This document shows, piece by piece, positions 39,044 through 49,768 of a stretch of 64,000 nt of DNA. The position numbers and the translations under genes are program-made. Location of the stretch: the NCBI RefSeq assembly GCF_010820665.1, contig NZ_JAAIKC010000011.1, positions 1-64,000 on the forward strand, written 5' to 3'. The stretch is from Paenibacillus sp. SYP-B3998 (GTDB taxonomy: Bacteria; Bacillota; Bacilli; Paenibacillales; NBRC-103111). Positions within the stretch are counted from its first letter, which is position 1. The number at the start of each line of letters is the position of its first letter. The notes under the pieces are model-generated. The model was not told the origin of the DNA. It ran no database searches and worked only from the letters and a program-made list of their open reading frames with translations.

Positions 39044-39208
39044 TTATCGTGTAGGCGCTGCTGCACTGGATCGAAGAAGTTCCGTTGGAAGTGCTAATTG
39101 TTCGACCTGATTTCCTTCAAGCACGTCAATCAGCATCTGGGCAGCTTGATAGCCAATCCCATAAGGGTCTTAATTAAAGCTTGTCAAGCTGATTTTTGGC
39201 GTCTTTAC
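39044..39208 (-). pseudogene. remnant of a LacI/PurR-family regulator (C-terminal end)
   Basis: A minus-strand frame reads ...KISLTSFN, stop, DPYGIGYQAAQMLIDVLEGN and ends PTELLRSSAAAPTR. This is the typical C-terminal end of LacI-family repressors (ligand-domain strand, QDPYxxG...AA...L, then LPTELxxRxS). The TAA at 39170-39172 sits where Gln (CAA or CAG) is usual, a single-base nonsense change. The upstream 250 residues are missing and no start signals remain. The rest of 38960-39325 shows no gene. Confidence 0.7.
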
Positions 39209-39325
39209 GTCCCAGCAGGTTTCCTTCCACTCAAGTACTAAAAATCTCCCGCCAACGATACATATATTAGTACAGGCATTGAGTTGTCTGCTCTACTTTT
39301 ATCTGATAGCAAAGGAGCACCTTCC

Positions 39326-40789
39326 ATGCGATCAACTTCACCCTATTACTCCCCTTTCCGTACATATATCCTTACTCTTGGACTAATGACCGTCTTAACA
39401 AGTGTTGGCGGAGGGGTTCTCTATCTCTATGGAACCGGACAGTCCCTACCTGCTCACCTTCAGGTTGCCGGGTGGAAACCGGGTGCGATTCCCTATATGC
39501 AATTTCAAACACAGTTAGACGAACAGTTAGCTTTGTATGCTTCCCTCAGGGTCCACTTGGCTTCACCAAGCCCTGATATTGCATCCATGGATCTGTCTCT
39601 GGGAGAATTAGGCCTCGCCATTCACAGGGGACCGTTGGATGAAGCTATGGAGCGTATGTTCCACGCTTCCCTTACGGACCGCATCGCAGCCAGATGGTCG
39701 CTTCGCAAGGTACAATTACCCCTCCAGATCACAATAGACCAAGACAAGCTTCGAGCCATTGTGAAGCAAACTTGGAAAGAACTATATAACTATCACCCCA
39801 CAGCTGCAATGCGAATCGTGAACCCAGACGATACGATCCGATATGAACCTGAACGCGGTGTCCTCCGCCTAGATACAACTACCCTGCAGAAAGAGATTGA
39901 AGCACAATTACCGCCTTTTTCTTCACCTTCTAACCCGCTGAAGCCACTTAAGCTACCCGTCCCTATCTACACAGAACTTCCTTCAGTCACTATGGATTCA
40001 CTCAGAAGGCAAGGAGTGGAGCGGAAAATATCCGAATTCACGACGACGTTTCCCGTCTCAGGACAAGGTCGTATTCATAATATTCGTTCTACAGCTGCCT
40101 CCATCCAAGACATGCTGCTCGCGCCTAACGAAACGTTCGACTACAGCAAGATCATCGAACAAACCGAGGCTAAATTCGGCTATCAGGAAGCGCCTGTCAT
40201 CTTAAACGGCAAACTCGTTCCAGGTATCGGTGGTGGGATCTGCCAAGTGTCTTCCACCTTATATAACGCTGTTCTGCGCAGCGGCCTGGAGATCGTTGAA
40301 CGACGCAGCCATTCGTTACCTGTTAGTTATGTGCCCTTAGGTCAAGATGCTACCTTCGCCAGCGGCTACATCAACTTCAAATTTCGTAACAGTACCGATG
40401 CCTATATACTCATTCGAACGATTTCTACAGATCGTGACGTAACCGTAAAACTTTTCGGCCGCATCTCTCCATCCACTACCTATGATATCGAATCTAAAAT
40501 TATTGAAACGATACAGCCAACCGTCAAATATTTGCACAACCCCAGCATGCGCAGCGGCTCCATTAAACCAATAAGTGCTGGCAAAGAAGGCTATGTCGTT
40601 GAAACGTATCGTTATAGAAAGCTGAATGGAGCAGTAGTAAGCAAAGAACTCATCTCCAAAGATCGGTACTCGCCTGTTCCCGCACTTGTAGCCTCAAATC
40701 GCGGAGATATTAAGCCCGAAGAAGGAAATCCCGACGAGAACGGTAAACCGTTATTGGAAGATGGGGTTAAAGGGCCTAGTTTTCGCTGA
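39326..40789 (+). CDS. VanW-family protein with membrane anchor
   Basis: A 487-residue protein with an N-terminal membrane helix (about 12-34), an extracellular domain and the VanW region (about 270-400: NETFDYSKIIEQTEAKFGYQ, VPGIGGGICQVSSTLYNA). A G5-like stretch (about 410-460) and a disordered acidic tail follow. VanW proteins occur in glycopeptide resistance clusters and elsewhere, with function unknown; the GGGICQVSSTLY motif is diagnostic. The start is ATG 39326 with AAAGGAG 8 bases upstream; a reading from 39284 would cover that site. Confidence 0.88.
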   Translation: MRSTSPYYSPFRTYILTLGLMTVLTSVGGGVLYLYGTGQSLPAHLQVAGWKPGAIPYMQFQTQLDEQLALYASLRVHLASPSPDIASMDLSLGELGLAIHRGPLDEAMERMFHASLTDRIAARWSLRKVQLPLQITIDQDKLRAIVKQTWKELYNYHPTAAMRIVNPDDTIRYEPERGVLRLDTTTLQKEIEAQLPPFSSPSNPLKPLKLPVPIYTELPSVTMDSLRRQGVERKISEFTTTFPVSGQGRIHNIRSTAASIQDMLLAPNETFDYSKIIEQTEAKFGYQEAPVILNGKLVPGIGGGICQVSSTLYNAVLRSGLEIVERRSHSLPVSYVPLGQDATFASGYINFKFRNSTDAYILIRTISTDRDVTVKLFGRISPSTTYDIESKIIETIQPTVKYLHNPSMRSGSIKPISAGKEGYVVETYRYRKLNGAVVSKELISKDRYSPVPALVASNRGDIKPEEGNPDENGKPLLEDGVKGPSFR

Positions 40790-40902
40790 ATATTAAATAA
40801 TGGTAAAAACAATGACAGGTCATATGACTCTAGATACTAGGTCATTATGACTTTTTTCTTTTATGCTAGGTACATGAGAGAAAGCATGAAGGAGGCAAGA
40901 CA

Positions 40903-41601
40903 ATGAGTAAATCTGATTACTTTAAAGAATTAACCTATAGGCTTCGCGGACTTCCTGAAAAGGAACGACACAATATATTATCTGTATATGAGGAATTATT
41001 TCAAAAGGCGCTTGCGAACGGGAAAAACGAGGAAGATGTTGCCGAATCTCTTGGCTATCCCAGAATCCCCAATTGGGATGCCCCAAAAGAGGCACCACGC
41101 GAACAACAAGAGCCAGTTAAACAAGCATCACCAAATGAACAAGAGGTACCCTTTCATAGACCTGAGTCGACGCCACTTACGTATGAGGCTGAGAGACCAG
41201 TCCCCTCTACACAAGCTTACAACACTAATGCATATGCAAATGGTAATCCTTATCCACCCTATCCAAGAAAGCCAGAATCAGGTATGAAAGCAATTGTTGC
41301 GAGCATTGCACTTGGGTTGTTTAACCTAATCTTTGTCTTGGGGCTTTGGTTCAGTCTCCTCGGAACGTTAGTTGCTTTGTTCGTCTCTGGGATCTGCTTG
41401 ATCATCGCGCCCGTTGTTGGGGCCACAGGAAGCTTCTTAGAGAGTTCCGGAGGCGACTTACGATTGATCTTCTTTGCGATGCTAGCCTGCTTCGGCTTGG
41501 GACTCATTCTTACAACAATTGGCTCATGGTTGTTCAAATGGTTCTTCAAACTGACTTGGATGTATATCCAATTCAACGCAAAACTGATTAAGGGGGCTTA
41601 A
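40903..41601 (+). CDS. DUF1700-family membrane protein
   Basis: A 232-residue protein. The N-terminal 60 residues (MSKSDYFKELTYRLRGLPEK, then ILSVYEELFQKAL and EDVAESLGYP) form the helical DUF1700 pattern. A Pro/Gln/Asn-rich linker follows (about 65-125), then three membrane helices (about 130-225). AAGGAGG lies 7 bases before the ATG. It is followed after 3 bases by a DUF4097 gene; such pairs are common and are thought to make an envelope-stress or membrane-bound sensing unit, although this is not proved. Confidence 0.85.
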   Translation: MSKSDYFKELTYRLRGLPEKERHNILSVYEELFQKALANGKNEEDVAESLGYPRIPNWDAPKEAPREQQEPVKQASPNEQEVPFHRPESTPLTYEAERPVPSTQAYNTNAYANGNPYPPYPRKPESGMKAIVASIALGLFNLIFVLGLWFSLLGTLVALFVSGICLIIAPVVGATGSFLESSGGDLRLIFFAMLACFGLGLILTTIGSWLFKWFFKLTWMYIQFNAKLIKGA

Positions 41602-41604
41602 GCC

Positions 41605-42486
41605 ATGAAACGCGGAGCGAAATTTTTCTTACTGGTGGGCTTTGCCTGCTTAGCCGTTGGCATCGTCGGGGCTGCGGTCTCATTTAAAGATACAGATTTC
41701 AAAGCAGGGACAACAACCATCGACATAGAAAAGAAAATTGCTGCAACAAATATTGACACTCTGACGATCCAAAATGAGATTACAGGAGTTACCTTCATCC
41801 CGAGTGATACCGACGAAATTAGCGTACATCTTATCGGTACAGTTACCAAAAATCGTGCGAATGAGTGCACCATCGATGCCGTCACCGAAGGCTCTAACGC
41901 ATGGCGGGTCAATGTCTGTAAAAACAAAAAAATCCGTTTTAGTTTCAATCTAGATGAACTTAAGGACGCGATCGCCAATTTCGATAATCAATTGAGAACG
42001 GAAGTCAAGCTTCCAAACAAACTGTATAAGGAAATTAAGGTTTCCTCTGGTACAGGGTCTCTGAATCTCAAAGAAGTGAAGGCGGAAACATTGACTGCCT
42101 CTACAGATACAGGATCAATTAAAGTTGATCGTTACGAAGGGAAACAACTTGATCTCGAAAGTGACACCGGTCGTATCACCGTTGTAGAAGGCCAAGGAAA
42201 TGTTCGCTTACGCACGAGCACCGGAAACATCCATGCTAAGCTTCATGACATTGGCGACACCGTTTCACTCGATGCGGATACAGGCAATATTGAGCTCCAG
42301 CTATCCCCTCCGCCAACCTCAGCGAGCTTTGACCTGAGCACGGATATCGGAAGCGTAACCCTCGATATTGCCGGTGTAAATATAACGGAATCCGCCCGCA
42401 GCACGGTGATAGGGACTCTTGGCGATGGCCGTAAAAAAGTGACAGTTAGCACCGATACGGGCTCCGTAACCGTTACAGATAAATAA
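41605..42486 (+). CDS. DUF4097 beta-helix-like surface protein
   Basis: A 293-residue protein with one N-terminal membrane helix (about 5-27) and an extracellular part built from repeated strands of the type STDTGSIKV, ESDTGRITV, RTSTGNIHA, DADTGNIEL, STDIGSVTL and STDTGSVTV. This is the DUF4097 right-handed beta-helix pattern. It is translated just behind the DUF1700 gene and is likely its partner. The strong hairpin at 42487-42541 begins right after the stop codon. Confidence 0.85.
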   Translation: MKRGAKFFLLVGFACLAVGIVGAAVSFKDTDFKAGTTTIDIEKKIAATNIDTLTIQNEITGVTFIPSDTDEISVHLIGTVTKNRANECTIDAVTEGSNAWRVNVCKNKKIRFSFNLDELKDAIANFDNQLRTEVKLPNKLYKEIKVSSGTGSLNLKEVKAETLTASTDTGSIKVDRYEGKQLDLESDTGRITVVEGQGNVRLRTSTGNIHAKLHDIGDTVSLDADTGNIELQLSPPPTSASFDLSTDIGSVTLDIAGVNITESARSTVIGTLGDGRKKVTVSTDTGSVTVTDK

Positions 42487-42541
42487 GAAACAAAGAAACC
42501 TTCTGTGCCACAAGCCCGTGGAACAGAAGGTTCTTTGTTTC
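42487..42541. terminator. long bidirectional terminator between DUF4097 and argH
   Basis: An almost perfect stem of about 24 base pairs, with one bulge and one mismatch. The core is CCTTCTGT / ACAGAAGG and the extended arms GAAACAAAG / CTTTGTTTC. It lies between converging genes. Confidence 0.85.
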
Positions 42542-42551
42542 TAAATACTTC

Positions 42552-43967
42552 TTATTTACTTTTCTCCAAATATGTCTGAACCCATTCGTTTGACTGCTGG
42601 AGCACAAGCTCTGCGCGGCCAATCGCTTCAGACACTTGATTGCTAGCCGTGCCGCCGTATACGTTACGAGCGTTAACGACTTGCTCTGGCTGCAGAACTT
42701 GATAGATATCTGATTCGAAGAGGCCCGAGAAGGTTTTGAACTCTTCAATTGACATATCGAGCAAATACTTTTTATTTTGAATACAATAGAGTACTGTCTT
42801 GCCAATGACTTCATGCGCTTGGCGGAAAGGCAGCCCTTTGTTAACCAAGTAGTCAGCAATATCTGTCGCATTCGAGAAATCTTGGTTCACAGCTTGTCTC
42901 ATCCGCTCGGTATTTACCTTCATCGTAGCCACCATAGGCGCGAACAATTGAAGCGCACCTTGAAGGGTACGAACCGTATCGAACATGCCTTCTTTATCTT
43001 CCTGCATGTCTTTGTTGTAAGCCAGTGGCAAAGACTTGAGCACGGTCATCAGACCGAACAAGTTGCCATAGACGCGCCCTGTCTTACCGCGGACAAGCTC
43101 CGCGACATCTGGGTTTTTCTTCTGCGGCATAATGGAACTGCCGGTGCAGAATGCATCGTCGAGTTCGATGAATGCGAACTCCGTACTAGACCATAGCACC
43201 ATTTCCTCGCAAAAACGGGAAAGGTGCATCATGATCATCGACGCGTTAGAGAGAAACTCCAGAATGAAATCGCGGTCACTAACCGCATCCAGAGAGTTCT
43301 CGTACACGCGATCGAACCCAAGCTGCGAAGCCACGAAATGGCGATCGATCGGGAACGTCGTGCCAGCGAGAGCGCCAGCACCCAAAGGTAAGATGTTAAC
43401 TCGCTTGTAGCTATCCTGCAAACGCTCAAGATCCCGCTGGAACATGCTAACGTAAGCCATCAAATGATGCGCAAATAGGATGGGTTGTGCGCGTTGCAGA
43501 TGCGTATATCCAGGGATAATCGTATCCAGATTCTCCTTCGCTTTCTCCAACAGAGCCTCTTGCAGCTTCGTCAGCAGACCAACGAACTCTACTACTCTCT
43601 TTCGCAGGTAAAGATGCATGTCCGTTGCTACTTGGTCGTTACGGCTGCGACCCGTATGCAGCTTGCCGCCTACTGGACCAATCAAGTCAATCAATGTCTT
43701 CTCAATATTCATATGAATATCTTCATTCTGCACGGTGTATTCGAGTTCGCCGCGACGAATCATACCCTGCACTTCATGAAGGCCATCTTTGATCTTCTCC
43801 ACATCAGCCGCAGGAAGAATGCCGCACTTACCCAACATCGTTACATGAGCCAAGCTGCCCTGAATATCTTCATCCGCCAGTTCTTTATCAAATAGAATTG
43901 ATGCTGTATATTCTTCGACCAGTTGGTCGGTTTGCTTCGTAAAACGTCCACCCCATAGCTTAGACAT
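42552..43967 (-). CDS. argH: argininosuccinate lyase
   Basis: Splits argininosuccinate into arginine and fumarate, the last step of arginine synthesis. The 471 residues carry the superfamily signature [11 protein letters not shown] with the catalytic serine, plus [13 protein letters not shown] and [12 protein letters not shown]. The start is ATG 43965-43967 with GAGGAGC 7 bases upstream. It is the last gene of the arginine operon, 74 bases after argG. Confidence 0.96.
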   Translation of the reverse strand: MSKLWGGRFTKQTDQLVEEYTASILFDKELADEDIQGSLAHVTMLGKCGILPAADVEKIKDGLHEVQGMIRRGELEYTVQNEDIHMNIEKTLIDLIGPVGGKLHTGRSRNDQVATDMHLYLRKRVVEFVGLLTKLQEALLEKAKENLDTIIPGYTHLQRAQPILFAHHLMAYVSMFQRDLERLQDSYKRVNILPLGAGALAGTTFPIDRHFVASQLGFDRVYENSLDAVSDRDFILEFLSNASMIMMHLSRFCEEMVLWSSTEFAFIELDDAFCTGSSIMPQKKNPDVAELVRGKTGRVYGNLFGLMTVLKSLPLAYNKDMQEDKEGMFDTVRTLQGALQLFAPMVATMKVNTERMRQAVNQDFSNATDIADYLVNKGLPFRQAHEVIGKTVLYCIQNKKYLLDMSIEEFKTFSGLFESDIYQVLQPEQVVNARNVYGGTASNQVSEAIGRAELVLQQSNEWVQTYLEKSK

Positions 43968-44041
43968 CGTAGATGCTCCTCTCGTATTTACAGCCCAAAG
44001 GCTTTCCACGAAGGGAAAGCCCACTTTGAACGACTATAGAT

Positions 44042-45280
44042 TTATTTTTTCGCGCTTTGCTCCACGCCAGAGGACACTTTCAAACGCAGCGCATTCAGAC
44101 GAATAAATCCAGCCGCATCGCCTTGATCGTAAGCTTTGGTAGGATCCGCTTCCATGGTTGCGATATCCGGATTGTACAGGGATACAGGGCTCTTCACGCC
44201 AGCTCCCATGATATTTCCTTTGTAGAGCTTCAAACGAACGGTACCCGACACGTTCTTCTGGCTTTCATCCACCAGTGCTTGGATCGCCAAACGCTCTGGC
44301 GCGAACCAGAAGCCGTTGTAAACAAGCGTCGCGTACTTTGTAATTAGTGAATCACGCAGATGCATGACATCGCGATCCATCGTGAGCGACTCCATTTTGC
44401 GATGAGCCGTGAACAAAATCGTTCCCCCCGGTGTTTCGTACACGCCACGACTCTTCATACCGACGAAGCGGTTCTCAACCATATCTACACGACCGATGCC
44501 ATGCTTGCCGCCTAGCTCGTTCAAAGCTTCCATAACCTGCAGAGGTGTCAGTTTTGCGCCATTCAAGCCTACGCAATCGCCTTTTTCAAAATCAAGCTCA
44601 ACATATTCCGCTTGATCCGGAGCATCCTCAGGCGAAACGCTTAACACGTACATGCCTTTGTTCGAATCCGCAGCCGGATCGAACCAAGGATCCTCCAGCA
44701 TGCCGCTCTCGAAGGAAATATGAAGCAGATTGCGATCCGTTGAATAAGGCTTTGCCGCAGATGCTGTAACGGGAATGCCATGTTTCTCAGCATAAGCGAT
44801 CATTTCAGCGCGACCTGGGAACTGCTCGCGGAATTCTTCCAAACGCCAAGGCGCGATAACCGATAGCTCGGGCGCAAGTGCCGCTGCTGTCAGCTCAAAA
44901 CGCACTTGGTCGTTGCCTTTGCCCGTTGCGCCATGGGCAATCGCCGTTGCGCCTTCAGCGCGGGCGATTTCGACCATGCGCTTCGCGATTAAGGGACGCG
45001 CAATACTCGTACCGAGCAAGTATTGCCCTTCATACAGAGCACCCGCTTGGAACATCGGGTAGATGAAATCCTTCGCGAATTCATCGCGTAGGTCGTCAAT
45101 ATAGATCTTCGACGCGCCCGTTTGAAGCGCTTTTTCCTCCAAGCCATCCAACTCGTCTTTTTGGCCAATGTCAGCTGTAAAAGCAATAATTTCTGCGTCA
45201 TAGGTTTCTTTGAGCCATTTCAAAATAACAGACGTATCCAGCCCGCCGGAATAGGCGAGTACGATTTTTTCCTTAGCCAT
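44042..45280 (-). CDS. argG: argininosuccinate synthase
   Basis: Joins citrulline and aspartate with ATP cleavage to AMP. The 412 residues show the N-type ATP pyrophosphatase loop [10 protein letters not shown] (about 9-18) and the family signature [13 protein letters not shown] (about 117-129). The start has GGAGAG upstream. It lies between argF and argH in the arginine operon. Confidence 0.97.
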   Translation of the reverse strand: MAKEKIVLAYSGGLDTSVILKWLKETYDAEIIAFTADIGQKDELDGLEEKALQTGASKIYIDDLRDEFAKDFIYPMFQAGALYEGQYLLGTSIARPLIAKRMVEIARAEGATAIAHGATGKGNDQVRFELTAAALAPELSVIAPWRLEEFREQFPGRAEMIAYAEKHGIPVTASAAKPYSTDRNLLHISFESGMLEDPWFDPAADSNKGMYVLSVSPEDAPDQAEYVELDFEKGDCVGLNGAKLTPLQVMEALNELGGKHGIGRVDMVENRFVGMKSRGVYETPGGTILFTAHRKMESLTMDRDVMHLRDSLITKYATLVYNGFWFAPERLAIQALVDESQKNVSGTVRLKLYKGNIMGAGVKSPVSLYNPDIATMEADPTKAYDQGDAAGFIRLNALRLKVSSGVEQSAKK

Positions 45281-45332
45281 TGTAATAATCTCTCCGTTTC
45301 TACCTAGTACTCCTAGTACTGGAATAATGAAT

Positions 45333-46295
45333 CTATCTCATCGTCGCGGCCATGATAGCCTTTTGCGCATGAAGACGGTTCTCTGCCTGGTCAAAAATAA
45401 TCGAATGCGCGCCGTCAATGACACCCTCACTTACTTCTTCACCACGATGTGCCGGAAGACAGTGCATGAATAAGTAATCCTGCTTCGCATATTTCACGAG
45501 CGCTTCGTTCACCTGATAATTCTTAAAGGCGATCTCCCGCTCTTTCTGCTCATCTTCAAAGCCCATGCTCGCCCATACATCGGTATAGACGATATCGGCA
45601 TTTTCGATCGCTTCGCGTGGATCTCGACTGATAAGAATACTGCCACCCGTTTGTGCCGCATTATCCTTCGACATTTGGATCACTTCAGCATCAGGATCAT
45701 ATCCCTCTGGCGATGCGATTGCGAAGTCCATCCCAAGCTTACTTGCGCCCATCATCAGGGAATGCACCATATTGTTGCCATCCCCGATATAAGCTACTTT
45801 CAAGCCTTTCAAATGCCCCTTCTTCTCAAGCACAGTTTGGTAGTCCGCCATAACCTGACAAGGATGTGCATAGTCGGTTAATCCATTAATGACAGGCACT
45901 GTAGCGCCTCTAGCCAGATCGATCACTTTACGGTGTTCATAAGTACGAATCATGATGCCATCAAGGTATCGGGACAACGTCTGTGCCGTATCCCAGACCG
46001 TTTCGCCGCGTCCAAGCTGAAGATCATTTTTACTTAGGAAAAGCGCTTGCCCCCCAAGCTGATACATGCCCACTTCAAAGGATACCCTTGTGCGCGTGGA
46101 CGACTTTTCAAAAACCATCCCAAGCGTCTTACCAGCTAGCACGGCATGCGGCTCTCCGGCCTTTTGTTTACGCTTGAGCTCGATGCCATAATGAATTAAG
46201 TATTCGATTTCTTCCGATGTATAATCAACCAAGGCAAGAAAATCTTTGCCCTTTAACTGGACAGCTATTTCTTCCTGTAGGGTACTACTGTTCAT
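45333..46295 (-). CDS. argF: ornithine carbamoyltransferase
   Basis: Makes citrulline from ornithine and carbamoyl phosphate. The 320 residues have the carbamoyl phosphate site STRTR, the motif HPCQVMAD and the ornithine loop [11 protein letters not shown]. The start is ATG 46293-46295, with GAGAGG 9 bases upstream; TTG at 46304 would leave no room for that site. It follows argD by 26 bases. Confidence 0.96.
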   Translation of the reverse strand: MNSSTLQEEIAVQLKGKDFLALVDYTSEEIEYLIHYGIELKRKQKAGEPHAVLAGKTLGMVFEKSSTRTRVSFEVGMYQLGGQALFLSKNDLQLGRGETVWDTAQTLSRYLDGIMIRTYEHRKVIDLARGATVPVINGLTDYAHPCQVMADYQTVLEKKGHLKGLKVAYIGDGNNMVHSLMMGASKLGMDFAIASPEGYDPDAEVIQMSKDNAAQTGGSILISRDPREAIENADIVYTDVWASMGFEDEQKEREIAFKNYQVNEALVKYAKQDYLFMHCLPAHRGEEVSEGVIDGAHSIIFDQAENRLHAQKAIMAATMR

Positions 46296-46321
46296 TTCAT
46301 CCAACCTCTCTGCTGTTAACT

Positions 46322-47524
46322 CTAGACCGCACTCGTTGTGGAGGCAGCAGCCTTCTCAGCCAACACTGCGCAAACCACATCTAACGCTTTATCTAGATCT
46401 TCCTTTGGAATCGTCAAAGCTGGTACCAAACGGATCACGTTCGGACCTGCTGGAATGACCAGCACGCCTTGTTTATGAATTTCACTAATAATTTCACCTG
46501 CTGGCTGCTTGCACTCGATACCAATAAGAAGACCGACGCCACGCACTCTTCCGATAAGCGGATTACCAGCGAGCTTGCTTTCAAGCTTCTCAATTGTATA
46601 TGCACCAAGCTCAGCTGCACGTTCAGGCAGCTTGTTAGCAATCACAGTTTCAATAGCCGCAATTCCGGCCGCTGTGGCAATTGGCGTTCCACCGAACGTG
46701 GAGCCATGACTCCCCGCACCGAACGCTTCAGCTAGAAACGCCTTACCCAGCATAGCCCCAATTGGGAAGCCAGCCCCTAAGCCTTTGGCTAGTGTGAAAA
46801 TATCTGGCTCTATGCCATAATGCTCATAAGCAAAAAGCTTACCCGTACGTCCAACACCCGTCTGGATTTCATCCACGATTAGAAGCAAGTTCTGTTGCTT
46901 ACAGAGTTCCGCAATTTGTTTCACAAATGTTGGGTCAGCGGGTAGCACGCCGCCTTCACCCTGTACCAATTCCAGCATGATCGCGCAAGTTTTATCATTC
47001 ACGAGACTGCGCACAGCCTCGAAATCATTATATGGCGCGTAGGTGAAGCCGCCAGGAAGCGGATGGAAGCCTTCCTTTACTTTATCTTGGCCCGTCGCAG
47101 TTAGTGTAGCCAGTGTCCGTCCATGGAACGACATGTTGAACGTGATAATCTCATACCGACCGTTATCCAACACTTTCTGTGAATAGCGACGCGCGAGCTT
47201 AATGGCCGCTTCATTCGCCTCTGCGCCAGTAGAACAGAAGAATACCGCATCCGCACAGCTATTATCTGTCAGCAGCGAAGCCAGCTTCTCCTGATTTGGA
47301 ATGTGGAACAAATTGCTCACATGCCACAATTGATCAAGCTGCTCGACCAGCTTCTCCTTAACAGCTTGCGGCGCGTGCCCAAGATTCGTTACCGCAATCC
47401 CGCTCATCAAGTCAATATATTCCTTGCCTGTGTCATCCCACAGTCGGCTGCTCTCTCCCTTTACCAGCGTGATTGGAAATCTAGCATAAGTTGGAAACAG
47501 CGAGCTTTTTCCCGTTTTCGTCAT
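46322..47524 (-). CDS. argD: acetylornithine aminotransferase
   Basis: A pyridoxal phosphate enzyme that makes N-acetylornithine from the semialdehyde. The 400 residues show CSTGAEANEAAIK, the DEIQTGVGRTG stretch and the cofactor lysine in LAKGLGAGFP (about residue 250). The start is ATG 47522-47524, with AAGGAGGG 8 bases upstream; ATG 47530 is too close to that site. It may also serve lysine synthesis. Confidence 0.95.
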   Translation of the reverse strand: MTKTGKSSLFPTYARFPITLVKGESSRLWDDTGKEYIDLMSGIAVTNLGHAPQAVKEKLVEQLDQLWHVSNLFHIPNQEKLASLLTDNSCADAVFFCSTGAEANEAAIKLARRYSQKVLDNGRYEIITFNMSFHGRTLATLTATGQDKVKEGFHPLPGGFTYAPYNDFEAVRSLVNDKTCAIMLELVQGEGGVLPADPTFVKQIAELCKQQNLLLIVDEIQTGVGRTGKLFAYEHYGIEPDIFTLAKGLGAGFPIGAMLGKAFLAEAFGAGSHGSTFGGTPIATAAGIAAIETVIANKLPERAAELGAYTIEKLESKLAGNPLIGRVRGVGLLIGIECKQPAGEIISEIHKQGVLVIPAGPNVIRLVPALTIPKEDLDKALDVVCAVLAEKAAASTTSAV

Positions 47525-47583
47525 ATACATTCCCTCCTTAGAGTTTTTGGATAGAAAACTGACCCTATCATCGCAGAAATTTC

Positions 47584-48375
47584 TTATCGCACAATACGCG
47601 TGCCGATTCCTGTGCCCTTTAATACTTTGCTAAGCACATTCGGCTCGGAGCCATTCACGATCACAACTTCCTGTACTTTCCCCTGAATGCAGGCAATTGC
47701 AGCACGAACTTTAGGAATCATGCCTCCATAAATATCCCCGCTTGCGATCATCTCTTCGATTTCCGCTACGCTTAGCACAGGCAGCACCTGTTTCTCTCCG
47801 CCTACCATCTTCATAATGCCAGGAACATCCGTCACTACAATCATCTGCTCCACGCCAAGATGGGAAGCAACCGCTCCAGCCGCCGTGTCCGCATTGATGT
47901 TATAGCGTTGTCCACCGTCAGCACCAAGACCTACAGGCGCGATCACGGGGATATAACCCATGCTAACAATGCCTTGGATCAACTCTGCATTCACCTTCGT
48001 AACGTCGCCAACAAGGCCAACCTCATGTGCGTTACTTACTGGCTTCGCCTCGATTAAATGCCCATCTACACCAGATAATCCTAGCGCAGCTGCGCCTGTT
48101 AATTGAATGCGTCGTACGATTTCTTTGTTAATCTGGCCCGATAGCACCATCTCAACAACATCGAGCACAGCCTCATTCGTCTTACGCAAGCCATTCACAA
48201 ACTCCGTCTCAATACCCAGCTTTGTCAGTGTATCCGAGATGGCAGGGCCGCCACCATGGACGATAACGGTTACGATGCCTTCGTCCTGCAGCTCGCGCAT
48301 ATCTTCAAAAAAACTAACCGGCAGAGCGGCCAATGTGCTTCCGCCGCACTTCATCACAAAGCAATTGTTCTTCAC
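47584..48375 (-). CDS. argB: acetylglutamate kinase
   Basis: Phosphorylates N-acetylglutamate, the second step of arginine synthesis. The 263 residues have the kinase-family motifs MKCGGSTL, VHGGGPAISDTL, and YNINADTAAGAVA near the end of the substrate pocket. The start is GTG 48373-48375, preceded by GGGGGAAACGGAAG. It begins 39 bases after argJ. The short N terminus suggests an arginine-insensitive dimer type, as is usual when ArgJ recycles acetyl groups; this is inference. Confidence 0.95.
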   Translation of the reverse strand: MKNNCFVMKCGGSTLAALPVSFFEDMRELQDEGIVTVIVHGGGPAISDTLTKLGIETEFVNGLRKTNEAVLDVVEMVLSGQINKEIVRRIQLTGAAALGLSGVDGHLIEAKPVSNAHEVGLVGDVTKVNAELIQGIVSMGYIPVIAPVGLGADGGQRYNINADTAAGAVASHLGVEQMIVVTDVPGIMKMVGGEKQVLPVLSVAEIEEMIASGDIYGGMIPKVRAAIACIQGKVQEVVIVNGSEPNVLSKVLKGTGIGTRIVR

Positions 48376-48414
48376 TGCTTCCGTTTCCCCCTTGCCCTTT
48401 ACTCATGATACTGC

Positions 48415-49656
48415 TTAAGTTCGGTATGCGGCATTGATCCGTACATAATCATAGGTCAAATCACAGCCCCAGCCCGTAGCTTTACCAGCACCCATATGTA
48501 AATTCACGTGAATTTGAATCGTATCTGTTTTCAAATAGGCAAGTGCAGCTTCCTCATCGAACTTCACGGGACGCGACTGTATTAGAACCGCAATGTCGCC
48601 TAAGCGGATATCGACCGTGTCCACATTGACTGGCTGCCCAGAGTAGCCAATAGCAGCAATGATACGGCCCCAGTTGGCGTCTGCACCATAAACAGCCGAC
48701 TTCACAAGGCTTGAACCGATGATTGACTTTACGATCTTACGAGCGGCATCGTCACTATCCGCACCAATGACCGTCGTCTCAATCAGCTTCGTTGCACCCT
48801 CGCCGTCTCGAGCAATCGCTTTGGCGAGGTATTCACCAACGTGCTGCACAGCGGCTGCAAAAGCTTCCCAATCCGGGTGATCCGGATGTAAAGCTTCATT
48901 TTCCGCCAGACCGCTTGCCATCACAACGACCATATCGTTCGTACTCGTATCCCCGTCTACGGTAATCATGTTGAACGTGTTATCTGTAATTCTGCTCAGC
49001 AGCAATTGCAGATACTCGCTTTCAATATTCGCATCGGTCGTCATGAAACCGAGCATCGTTGCCATGTTCGGGTGAATCATCCCCGAACCTTTGGCTGCGC
49101 CAGCAATGTGAACCTCTTTGCCGCCAACGACAAGACGAACACACGTCATCTTCTGTACGAGATCCGTCGTGAGAATCGCCTGGCAGAAGTCGTCACCACC
49201 GTCTGCTTTCACACTCAGCGGCAGCTTTTCGATACCGCTGAGTACTTTATCCATCGGCAGCAGCTCGCCGATGACGCCTGTGCTCGTCACGCCGACTTGG
49301 TGCTCCTCTAAGCCTAGCGCCTTCGCACTGGCAGCGCGCATTGCTCGCGCGTCGTCCTCGCCCTGCTGGCCCGTACACGCGTTGGCATTGCCGCTATTGA
49401 CGATCATCGCCTGCAACTTGCCGCCTTGGGCAATGCTTTCTTGCGTCACACGAAGCGGAGCCGCTTGAAACGAGTTCAGGGTATAAACACCTGCCGCCGC
49501 TGCTGGCACATCACATACGATAGCGCCCAGATCGAAGCGCTCTGTCTTCTTCAAACCGCAGTGCAATCCGCCTGCACGAAACCCTTTTGGCGTAGTAACT
49601 GTGCCCTCTGGCACGACGATATATTTCCCTTGCCCTTGAACTGACATGTTCGTCAT
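48415..49656 (-). CDS. argJ: bifunctional glutamate N-acetyltransferase/ornithine acetyltransferase
   Basis: Makes N-acetylglutamate and releases ornithine by moving the acetyl group. The proenzyme cleaves itself between Ala and Thr in HPNMATMLGF (Thr200), which marks the alpha and beta chains. The oxyanion region TSTGVIGE is also present. 413 residues. ATG 49656 and ATG 49647 are both possible starts; AGGTGA sits better for the second. It is the second gene of the operon. Confidence 0.96.
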   Translation of the reverse strand: MTNMSVQGQGKYIVVPEGTVTTPKGFRAGGLHCGLKKTERFDLGAIVCDVPAAAAGVYTLNSFQAAPLRVTQESIAQGGKLQAMIVNSGNANACTGQQGEDDARAMRAASAKALGLEEHQVGVTSTGVIGELLPMDKVLSGIEKLPLSVKADGGDDFCQAILTTDLVQKMTCVRLVVGGKEVHIAGAAKGSGMIHPNMATMLGFMTTDANIESEYLQLLLSRITDNTFNMITVDGDTSTNDMVVVMASGLAENEALHPDHPDWEAFAAAVQHVGEYLAKAIARDGEGATKLIETTVIGADSDDAARKIVKSIIGSSLVKSAVYGADANWGRIIAAIGYSGQPVNVDTVDIRLGDIAVLIQSRPVKFDEEAALAYLKTDTIQIHVNLHMGAGKATGWGCDLTYDYVRINAAYRT

Positions 49657-49768
49657 TCACCTGTCCCATCGTTAAATATAAGAAGAATGGCAGGCATCGC
49701 AGCGGCTTTCTCAACTAAGAAGTCGCAGCCAGGCTCTCCCTTTTTCAAATGCAATTTTCTATTGATAC

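Noticed and set aside
40805-40860. A terminator after the VanW gene
   Set aside because: Short repeats of GGTCAT and GTCATT are present, but the best stem is only about six base pairs, so it is not counted.
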